Shown: positions 44,301 to 56,300 of the stretch, piece after piece
Layout of the letters: every line of letters starts with the position of its first letter
Position numbering within the stretch: position 1 is the first letter of the stretch
Source: Bathymodiolus brooksi
Taxonomy: Eukaryota; Mollusca; Bivalvia; Mytilida; Modiolidae
Direction: 5' to 3'
Length of the DNA: 64,000 nucleotides
NCBI GenBank assembly: GCA_963680875.1
Contig: OY804577.1
Location: 108,325,906-108,389,905 of the forward strand
Position numbers and translations under genes: made by a program
Notes under the pieces: generated by a model
The model's database searches: none
What the model saw: only the letters and a program-made list of their open reading frames with translations
What the model was told of the DNA's origin: nothing

Positions 44301-47300
44301 CTTCTCTGAAACCACTATGACAGTTGAAACCAAACTGCCCAGGAATGATCATTGGAAGGTCCTCTACAAATTTTATGTTTTTTATGCCGATTGGAAATCC
44401 AAGATGGCTGCCACCGCAGGACATAGATTAACATTGGACCCTATGGGAAAATGTTCAAATGCCTTCCTCTCAGAAACTACAAATATTATTAAAGCCAATA
44501 TGTACATGAATGTTCATTGGATGGTCCTCTACAAACTTTACGTTTTTTGTTCCGATATGAAATTCAAAATGGCGGCTACGGCAGGACTTAGTTTAACATT
44601 GGACCCTATGGGAAAAATGTTTCAAAACGCTTCTTCTCTGAAACCACTTGGACAATTGAAACCAAACTGCCCAGGAATGATCATTGGAAGGTCCTCTACA
44701 AAGTTTCTGTTTTTTTATGCCGATCGAAAATTCAAGATGGCCGCCACCGCAGGACATAGATTAACATTGGACCCTATGGGAAAATGTTCAAATGCCTTCT
44801 TCTCAGAAACTACAAATATGATTAAAGCAAAACTGTACATGAATGTTCATTGAATGGTCCTCTACAAACTTTAGGTTTTTTATTCCGATATGAAATTCAA
44901 AATGGCGGCTACGGCAGGACTTAGTTTAACATTGGACCCTATTGGAAAAATGTTTCAAAATGCTTCTTCTCTGAAACCACTTGGATAATTGAAACCAAAC
45001 TGCCCAGGAATGATCATTGGAAGGTCCTCTACACGGTGTGTGTTTTTTATGCCGATCGGAAATCCAAGATGGCCACCACCGCAGGACATAGATTAAAATT
45101 GGACCCTATGGGAAAATGTTCAAATGCCTTCTTCTCAGAAACTACAAATATGATTAAAGCCAAGCTGTACATGAATGTTCATTGGATGGTCCTCTACAAA
45201 CTTTACGTTTTTTTTATTCCGATATGAAATTCAAAATGGCGGCTACGGCAGGACTTAGTTTAACATTGGACCCTATTGGAAAAATGTTTCAAAACGCTTC
45301 TTCTCTGAAACCACTTGGATAATTGAAACCAAACTGCCCAGGAATGATCATTGGAAGTTCCTCTACACGGTGTGTGTTTTTTATGCCGATCGGAAATCCA
45401 AGATGGCCACCACCGCAGGACATAGATTAACATTGGACCCTATGGGAAAATGTTCAAATGCCTTCTACTCAGAAACTACAAATATGATTAAAGCCAAACT
45501 GTACATGAATGTTCATTGGATGGTCCTCTACAAACTTTACGTTTTTTATTCCGATATGAAATTCAAAATGGCGGCTACGGCAGGACTTAGTTTAACATTG
45601 GACCCTATTGGAAAAATGTTTCAAAACGCTTCTTCTCTGAAACCACTATGACAATTGAAACCAAACTGCCCAGGAATGATCATTGGAAGGTCCTCTACAA
45701 AGTTTCTGTTTTTTATGCCGATCGGAAATCCAAGATGGCTGCCACCACAGGTCATAGTATTAACACAGGACCATATGGGGAAAATACAGAAATATATTCT
45801 TCTCTGAAGCTATTGCACTGATTGAACCTAAACTGTGCATCAATCATTGGAAGGTCCTTTACAAACTTTGTGTTTTTTATGTTGATCGTAATTTCAAGAT
45901 GACTACCACTGCAGGACATAGTTTTTACATAGGACCAATTGTTTTTTTTTATAACCAGGTGAACGATACAGGCTCTTGAGAGCCTCTGGTTATAAATTTT
46001 ATTCATCTGAAATGATTTTCAAAAGTTTTAACAGCAAGCATATCTCAAGAATTTTACTAGACAGATCGGGCTACTGATGTTTCACGACCACTAGCCCAAA
46101 GTAATTTTCTCTAGACTCGGGCATCTGGCTAGTGCCTAACATCAAGGACTGATAGAAATAAGACCCAGTTTCTCAACTATTTAGTGGAACCCCTCCCAAA
46201 TTGCATCCATTTATTGTCGAGGACAAATAAAATACACAATACAGCCTTAGGAGGGGATTAAAAGAGGTTCAATTCATATGACATGTTCTATAACAGGACA
46301 AGAAAAAGGTGACCACGTGAGCAGGTTTGACTGTATAAAGGCTAAACATGAAAATGACTGTTATGAGTCTTTTTGTTTTAAGGAAATATGTCTTCTTTGT
46401 AAAGATGCGTTAAATGTAGACTAGACTCAATCAGTATGAAAGAAAATTCATTGTTTGCTTTTCAGAATGGTAACATAGATCCAGATGAAAGCTTGAATTA
46501 TTTCCATCCAAACGTTACAAAAGAAGATGCTGTAGAAAAGTTGAGACAAGGTATGGACTTTTTTTGGTCGTGTGAGGTAAATGTACTTAGTATTATTAGC
46601 TCACCTTGCCAAAGGCAATGTGAGCTTTTGCCATCACTTGTTGTCCGTTAAATTTTCACGTTTTAATCTTCTCCTCTGAAACCCTTCAGCCAAAGGAAGT
46701 GAAACTTGGTAGGAAGCATCTATGGAAAGTCCTCTCTAAAGATTGCTCATTTTGTCCCGATCCATTAACAAAGATGGCCACCATAGGCAATTCTTGTTTC
46801 TGATTTGCCGGTTAAAAAAAATCTTCTCCTCTGAAACCGCTAGGCCAAATGAACCGAAACTTGGTAGGAAGCATCTATGGAAGGTTCTCTATAAAGATTG
46901 CTCATTTAATTCCGATCCGTTTACAAACATGTCCGCCACAGACAATTCTTGTTTCTGATTGGTTAATTTCTAAAAAAAATTGTCTCCTCTAAAACCGCCA
47001 AATGAATTGAAATTCGGTAGGAGGCATCCTTGGAAGGTCCTCTATAAAGAATGCTCATTTCGTTCCGATCCGTTAACAAACATGACTGCCATAGGCAATT
47101 CTTGTTTCTGATTGGCCAATTTTTTAAAATCTTCTCCTCTGAAACTGCTTTGCCAAATGAACCGAAATTTGGTATGAAGCATCTATGGCAGGTCCTCTAT
47201 AAAGACTGCTCATTTCGTCCCTATCCGTTAACAAACATGGCTGCCACAGGCAATTCTTGTTTCTGATTGGTTGATTTCTAAAGAATCTTCTCTGTAACCG

Positions 47301-50300
47301 CTTGGCCAAATGAATCAAAATTTAGTAGGAAGCATCCTTGGAAGGTCCTCAATAAAGTTTGCTCTTTTATTTCCGATCCGTTAACAAACATGGCCACCAT
47401 AGGCAATTCTTGTTTCTGATTGGTTGATTTCTAAAAAAAATCGTCTCCTCTGAAACCGCTTGGCCAAATGAATCAAAACTTGGTAGGAAGCATCTATGGA
47501 AGGTCCTCTATAAAGATTGGTGATTTAGTTCCGATCCATTAACAAACATGGCCGCCACAGGCAATTCTTGTTTTTGATTGGTTGATTTCTAAAAAAATCT
47601 TCTTCTCTGAAACCACTTTGCCAAATGAATCAAAACTTCGTAGGAAGCATCCTTGGAAGGTCATCTATAAAAATTGTGCATTTATTGTCCATCCGTTAAT
47701 AAACATGGCCACCACAGATCATTCTTGTTTCTGATTGGTTGATTTCTAAAAATCTTCTTCTCTGTAACTGCTTAGACAAATGAACCGAAACTTGGTGGGA
47801 AGCACCTATGGAAGGTTCTGTATTAAGCTTCCTCAAAGCAGAATGAAAGTTGAGCAACACAGGCTCAGCCCACTGAGCCTCTAGTCTTTAACATTTTCTG
47901 TCAACGACATCATTGTCGTATGTAAACTTTTCATATCCTTTTCTCCACAGCAGCCTGCCCAATTGCAGTCTTTGCCTTAATTTTTTTCACCTACTTGCCC
48001 GAAAGCCTAATTTAGAAAATTTTCTATTTATTCAAACAAATCCTTTTATAATTTTCACTTGTCCGAATCCAGTTTTACTTGTGCTGGGCTGCAATTGAAA
48101 CCAAACTTGATGGCAATGGATTAATTTTTGTCTTGCCTGTGAAAATAATTAATTATGTCAACCTTACTCAATTTTTTTTTCAGTTTCATGGTACTTTGCC
48201 TTTGAATAAAATTTCACAAAAATAACTTACAGAGAGCAGACGACACATAGATATGTGTCCCCTCTTTATGTTCCCTATACATTGTGAGACAATGATCAGT
48301 TTCAGTAAAACTAGTGCAAGAGGATTCGCTTGTTTTGTTCATTGCATATATAAATCAGGTGGATGCTGGAAGCTGTTGAGAGCCTCTGGTCACAAATGAA
48401 AACAGTTCAGAGGTTGTTCACGAAGAAAATGAATTAACACTAGAATATTTTATCAATGAGTTTCTGTACTTTACTTTTAAATACTTATTTTTCAACAAGA
48501 AAATTTTATTTGCTGAAAAATTGTAGAACAAGTGCAAATATTCTAAAATAAAACAATTTTTCTTTAACAGGAGGCCGAGGAAGCTTTTTAGTTAGACCAA
48601 GTGAGAACTCACCAGGAAATTACTCATTGTTTGTACTGTGTGATAAAATTGTGCAGCGGTTCAGAATTGAAAAGCATGGGGGACAACTCTTAATGGGTGG
48701 ACGATACTTTGACAGGTTTGTTCCTTCTGTTCTGCTAGGAGAGTTAACAGATTAAAAGACACATATTTAAAGGGCTGTCGTTGTCATGATCATATGGTAG
48801 TTGAGTCACAATTACATATGCTATCAGTGCCTATCTTCACTAAAGTTGTGAGTATGAATCCCACTCATGGGGGGGTGTACTCGATACAATTATGTGATAA
48901 AGTTTGTCAGTGACTTACGACAGGTCAGTGGTTTTCTCCGGGTACTCCGATTTCCTCCACCAATAAAACTGACCGCCACGATATAACTGAAATATTGTTA
49001 AAAGTCATGTTAAACACTATAAACCTAAACCTAAATCTGAAAGACACATAGTTGTGTACACATATCTAATTGTTCATCAGATTGAATTATTTACAGATAA
49101 GAGACATCTTTGAATTACATAAATTTAATACTAAATGAGTTCAACACCTACTTGATCTGATACAAAACAAAAATCATCATTTCATTGAATGCAACTTGAA
49201 TGACATTTAGTTGCTCATTTTGTGTTGAACATCAATCACTCACTCAACACCTGCATACCTATGTGAATTGGTTCAACCCTATCTGCCTAGACAATCACTC
49301 ATTCAACACCTGCATACCTATGTGAATTGGTTCAACCCTATCTGCCTAGACAATCACTCATTCAACACCTGCATACCTATGTGAATTGGTTCAACCCTAT
49401 CTGCCTAGACAATCACTCACTCAACACCTGCATACCTATGTGAATTGGTTCAACCCTATCTGCCTAGACAATCACTCATTCAACACCTGCATACCTGTGT
49501 GAATTGGTTCAACCCTATCTGCCTAGACAATCACTCATTCAACACCTACATACCTATGTAAATTGGTTCAACCCTATCTGCCTAGACAATCACTCATTCA
49601 ACACCTGCTTACCTGTGTGAATTGGTTCAACCCTATCTGCCTAGACAATCACTCATTCAACACCTGCATACCTATGTGAATTGGTTCAACCCTATCTGCC
49701 TAGACAATCAATCACTCAACACCTGCATACCTATGTGAATTGGTTCAACCCTATCTGCCTAGACAATCACTCATTCAACACCTGCATACCTATGTGAATT
49801 GGTTCAACCCTATCTGCCTAGACAATCACTCATTCAACACCTGCATACCTATGTGAATTGGTTCAACCCTATCTGCCTAGACAATCACTCACTCAACATC
49901 TGCATACCTATGTGAATTGGTTCAACCCTATCTGCCTAGACAATCACTCATTCAACACCTGCATACCTATGTGAATTGGTTCAACCCTATCTGCCTAGAC
50001 AATCACTCATTCAACACCTGCATACCTATGTGAATTGGTTCAACCCTATCTGCCTAGACAATCACTCATTCAACACCTGCATACCTATGTGAATTGGTTC
50101 AACCCTATCTGCCTAGACAATCAATCACTCAACATCTGCATACCTATGTGAATTGGTTCAACCCTATCTGCCTAGACAATCAATCACTCAACACCTGCAT
50201 ACCTATGTGAATTGGTTCAACCCTATCTGCCTAGACAATCACTCATTCAACACCTGCATACCTATGTGAATTGGTTCAACCCTATCTGCCTAGACAATCA

Positions 50301-53300
50301 CTCATTCAACACCTACATACCTATGTGAATTGGTTCAACCCTATCTGCCTAGACAATCACTCATTCAACACCTGCATACCTATGTGAATTGGTTCAACCC
50401 TATCTGCCTAGACAATCACTCATTCAACACCTACATACCTATGTGAATTGGTTCAACCCTATCTGCCTAGACAATCAATCACTCAACACCTGCATACCTA
50501 TGTGAATTGGTTCAACCCTATCTGCCTAGACAATCGCTCATTCAACACCTGCATACCTATGTGAATTGGTTCAACCCTATCTGCCTAGACAATCACTCGT
50601 TCAACACCTGCATACCTATGTGAATTGGTTCAACCCTATCTGCCTAGACAATCACTCATTCAACACCTGCATACCTATGTGAATTGGTTCAACCCTATCT
50701 GCCTAGACAATCAAGTTATAATATAAGAAATGGAAATAATACGTTCCATCCAGTTTTCCAGAAAAAATTATTTTAATGATAGATTTATCCCTTTCACTAT
50801 TTGTAAGTATACCTTATATATGTGAAAAGGAGAGTGTGGATAGGCACTGCCTGTTGCTCAATCCTGTTCATACAAATGCATGTTTGTTAATAAAAATATG
50901 TTTAAAACATGTTTACAAATATTGAATAGGAATATTTCTTCAATCAAACTTAGTGTTAAGTAAACATAGAATTGAAGACCACATACACAACGTTCATTCA
51001 TTGCAAATTCTTGTACATCAATCTTGAAAACAAAATCTGTCTTATTCATTACAAATGTACATCTTCTATTAGTTAAGTCTCCACTAACATGCAACAACAT
51101 GAAGGAGTAAGAGCAAAGACTGGTTGGCTCGGAATCAGGATTATATTTCCATGTGGAGCAACATGTCTACCCTCAGACTGTTAAATTAGCTTGCACTACA
51201 AAAATCCAACTAAGCGTGTTGGTGTGGTACAAAGGAGACATGATCATCATCTCATCTAAATGTAATTTGTTCTCCACATGATATAGCTGAAAAATTGCTC
51301 ATTGGCGTTAAACAACAATCACTCACTCACTCCAGTAGTCCAGTAAATTTATATGTTGTTTTTGTATTTTTTTTGGTCTAGTTTGGATGGTATTATAGAG
51401 AGGTACAAGAAAGAAGAGATTGTAGAAGGTTTTACTTTAGTCACACCGGTTGTTAGGGTAAGTACGCATATACAAAGTGTACAACATTATGTGATAAAGT
51501 TTGTCAGTGACTTGCGACAGGTCGATGGTTTTCTCCTGGTCCACCGGTTTCCTCAACCAATAAAACCAACTGCCACGATGTAACTGAAATATTGTTGAAA
51601 GTGGCGTTAAACCTATCAAACAAACAAACAAACACATATACAAATTTGTGGTATTTATCTATTATTTATTATCTGAAGTTCTCGTGTAAAGGAGAATGTT
51701 GATTGGCCAACAGCTGCCTTCCAACAATCAATGGCTACAGAAAGTAGAATTTTGATTGGCTAACAGTCTATGAATTTCATAATGTTTCTTTATGTGATTC
51801 CAATCGTTTTTAAAAATCCATGATGTTTGCCTGTTTTCAAATAAAACAACAGAAGACAAAATGTCTAAATGTTGATGCTTTGTTTTATGATTACAGTTAA
51901 GAAAAGTTAAAATAAAGATATGTAGTTCTGGCAACCATAAGACACAGATAAGCAAAATTGTTTTCAGTGACCTTTCGAAAATCCCAAATTATTTAAGGAG
52001 AAATGTCTATTTTTAGCCTGAATTTGACTCACTACAGAAAATCAATACTATGTGTGTTTCGACATCTACACGACCTCTTGACCTAGGAAACAGTTACATG
52101 ATTTCTGCTTTACTTATAATTAGCACATGTGTATTTGTATAGTAGAACATTCAGATAAAAATGTTATCAGTCCTGAAAAGTGGTATGACGGCACTTTGGA
52201 GGACGGTTGAACCTCACCGTTTAGCAAAAGTGCCATATCCATTCTTTCAGGACTGATAACATATATTTTGTAGCTCATACACTGTGTAAAGAATTAGGTT
52301 TACTTGCCATCTTTTCACTTTTTTTCCAACAATTTCTGTTACAGTAAAACTAAGGGCCGTCGTGGTCATGATCATATCGTAGTTGGATTTACAATTGCCT
52401 ATGCAATCAGTTCCTATCACCACTGAAATTGTGAGTTCGAATCCCACTCAGACCAGATGTACTTGATACAACATTAGGTGATAAAGTGACACCGTAACCC
52501 TAACCCTACATTGAAACTTTATTGCATTTAATCTTCTTTTGATTCTTTCTTTGAAAGTAATTAAAAACAGGTACCTGCTATTCAATAGATTGGTATTGTA
52601 ATAGTCTAGGCAATATTTGTAAATGTATGGCTGTTGGCTTGTGTTTGACATCCTACATGTCTAATAAGTTGAATTTATTTTACTTATTTCTTGAATGCCT
52701 TTATACAATAAAATAGATCACTTGATTATTAAAAAAAATTTTGGGCATAATTAAATAATAATATGCACCTTAGAATTAGGAAAATTCAAGTTTAGCCGTT
52801 TTCTGTACTTTTTTTTAAAGAATAGTCATGCTATTAGGAGTTTTTGAGTTTCCTTCCATAATAAATGCTTCTCTTCAGATATAGCTCTCATGGTGATTGT
52901 AGATGTGTAACCTATTAATGTTGAAAATCTTCTCAATCTTCTCCTTTCAGGATACTGCCCATAAAAAACCTTTACAACATGCAGGTTCTGCTGATGATTT
53001 ATATGATTCTATAAGAATGACATCTCAGGGACCCTTCATTGGTAGAACAAATAAGTTTGATATCAAAGGTTATCTACATATAAGAAAAGGTTTGTATTTC
53101 ATATTAATTACATCTCAGGGATCCTTCATTGGGTGGGGCCGTCTTGGTCATGATCATAAAGTAGATGGATTTACAACTAGCTGTGCAAGCAGTGCCTATC
53201 ACCACTAAAGTTGTGAGTGCTGTACTCGATACAACATTGTGCAATAAAACTGACTGCCATGATATAACTGAAGCATTTCTGGAAGTGGCGTTCAACACCA

Positions 53301-56300
53301 TACTGGTCGAGGACCAATTATCGCCAACTTGCACGTTACTCGCACACAAATTTTCAGACCATTTTTTGCAGAAGACAATAATAAATGGTGACAAAGCAGA
53401 CAGCAAAATCCTACATTTGTATTTTGGCTAATTCAAAAGAAATCAGGTAAAACCCCATTAGAAACCATACCTCTTTATATAAACCTCACGGGGGGTCACA
53501 TAAACGGAGCTGAGATGCCAGTCGCTATTATTAACACTGAGAAAAATACAGCAGATTGGTGCTTTTAACTTCACTGTTGATTTATATATATATTTTTCCA
53601 CATCTACCAAGATGGCGATAATTGGTACTCTTCCCTCCTAATTCAGCAACAAAAATCAACAACTTTACAAAGGGTCCCTGATACGAGCATGTGCATAAAA
53701 ATTATTTATATTTCCGTCCAAGGTAAGTCGATTGGTAACATTAAGCATTATGAGGCGCTTGAAGGGGTGTATTGGGATACATAGAAATAATCTGACAAAA
53801 ACAAGAAAAACATGGCGATAATTGGTCCCCGACCAGTAACCCTAGCTCTAGCCCTTCATTGGAAGAACTAACGCGCTTAATTTAATATCAAAGGTTATCT
53901 ATATATAAGAAAGGTTTGTATTACACATTTCAATGATGAGGGTCGTGATCGTATGGTAGTTGGAGTTACAACTACCTGTGCAATCAGTGCTTATCACCAG
54001 AATAGTTGAGAGTTGAATCCAGCTCATGCGAGGTGTACTCGATACAACATTATGTAATAAAGTTTGTCCACAATTTAACTGAAATATTGTTGAAAGTGGC
54101 GCTAAGCACCATAACATAACATAATATATAACATTTAAATGATGATATAAGAAAAACATTGTCAGTAGCAAAAATTGACCTTTAAAAATCATTGAACAGT
54201 AATTATTTATACAGCATTGAAGACGGTGAGAATAAAACTAAAATGTCTCGCCCACCCTTACATTTTTTCATCTTTTGAGAAAGATATCTTGTAATTTCCA
54301 TTTCAATTGTAAAAGTAGTTGCCCATACGAACGTTTGTGACAGATGAGGGGAAAAAAACAATATGTCTTCCTCAGAAGGAGGGAGATATCATTTCATTAT
54401 ATGACTCTTAGGAAATAATTTGCACAGAAGAATTTCAAAATATAAATAACTTTATTTTATTTATATATTCCTCAGGTACACAAAAGAAAAAGTGGAAAAA
54501 TATGTTTTTTGTGTTGATTGGTAGTGAAAAGCAATTATGTTATCTTGAAAATGAAAAGGTAAGACTTCTTTCTTTTTTTTTTATCATTATTTATTTAAAT
54601 ATGTACTGGTACCTTATCCCAGCCTCGTTTAATTACTAGTAATAACTATATAATATGAGTTAGTATTTGTTAGTACATATACAGACTTGCCTACCCTTAT
54701 GATTTTGGCGTAAGGCTCACGATTTTTTGGGCTATCTTACGCCCTTACGATTGTTGTCAATTTCCTTACGATTCGGCAAATTTGCGGTATTTCCGGAAAG
54801 TTTTCGGTTCAGGTCCGTCATTTCATTGCGGTTCCGTATATTATAGATCGTATCGGCATTTCCGGTTATTAAAAACACGATGTCAAAACGTCAAAATTTT
54901 GATAATAATTCCAAAATCGATTTAAAATGTTAACATTATGTGGTTATATCATGTGCCATTCACAATATGTGTAGTTTCTGTGCTTAAAATTGCATTTTGT
55001 GACAGCCTTACTATTTTTTATCTCAACTTACTATTTTTTTTCAAGCATCTTACGATTTTTAGCAAAAAGGGGTAGGCAAGTCTGCATATATATTTGATCA
55101 TATGGTAGTTGCATTTACAACTACCTATACAATCAGTGCCTACCACCACTGATGTTGTGAATTCGAATCTCGATCAGGGCGAGGTGTACAACATTATGTG
55201 ATAAAGTTTCTCTGTGACTTCCGACAGGTCGGTGGTTTATTCCTGGTCTTCCGGTTTCCTCCATCAATAAAACTGACCGCCATGATTTAACTGAAATATT
55301 GTTGAAAGTGGCGTTAACACAATCAAACAAACAAGCAAACAATAAACTATGTAACAACTTTGAACAGGACTATTATATAAATACTCTGAATGTTAAAACT
55401 TGTCTCAGCTATAATTTTAAACCCCAGTCGGGTCAAATTAAAGACTACAAAGCTGTTTTGCTTGGAATCAAGATAATGTGTCCGAGTAGAGGGGTTAGTG
55501 TTGTGGTGTTTAATGCCACTTTCAACAATATTTCAGTTACATTGTGGTGGTCAGTTTTATTGAGGGAGGAAAAGAGAAAACCAGTTTTGACGCAAGTCAC
55601 TGACAATAATGTTGTATCGAGTACACATTTCCTGAGTGGGATGCGAACTCACAACGTTAGTGGTTATATGCACTGGTTGCATAGGTAGTTGTAAATATGA
55701 CAGCCCCTTCCGAGTAGAGTGACTTGTTATTGTTTCAGTGAGATAGCACTATGTTAATCCAACTAAGCATGTTGGTCTAGTACAAAGCAGAAATCATTAT
55801 GATTTCATTGAATAGAGCTTGTTCCCACCATGATATAGCTGGACAAATTACTCATTTGGCGTTAAACAACAATCATTAGCTCACTCAGTTAATGTGCTAT
55901 GTAACTGAATGTCACATGTGACCTTGTATTTACTTGAATTTTCATATTAGAAATATACGTGTGCAGCTGTGCTTAGCAATCTACTAGAACGTGCCTATAT
56001 CTGAAATTGCTTCCATGCAATAAATGGAGTCTCCTTCGAACAATTATTTTACTATTTTAGTATGTTGTTACTGATAAAGGTCTAGATCAAGAACAAATTT
56101 TGGCAATTAAGGAGTTGTTATTCTTAATCATTTGAAAAATGTCTTCTTCTGTCTTTCTTTCAATAAAGATTTTCATCTGACGTCATCCAGGAATTGCAAG
56201 TATCATCCTTGAATTTGTTTGGTATTTTTATTATACATTGAATTTAACTAATACTCTGAACAGGAAAGCTTATAGAATTTTTCCTTGATTTATCATGTGT

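Larger units (their letters stand above)
53110..53931 (+). pseudogene. RASA1: Duplicated 3' part of RASA1 exon 9, split by an insertion
   Basis: 53110-53132 repeats 53020-53042 and 53863-53931 repeats 53043-53107, including the donor (AAAGGTTTGTA). The original was thus a tandem duplication of about 90 bp spanning the exon end. The copy is dead: in-frame stop after a few codons and a base lost before the donor. A SINE separates the halves. Confidence 0.85.

Noticed and set aside
49233..50712. Regular array that could be taken for a CRISPR
   Set aside because: The 59-bp units are contiguous with no unique spacers; the same is true of the 52-bp array at 6045-11435. The window is eukaryotic.
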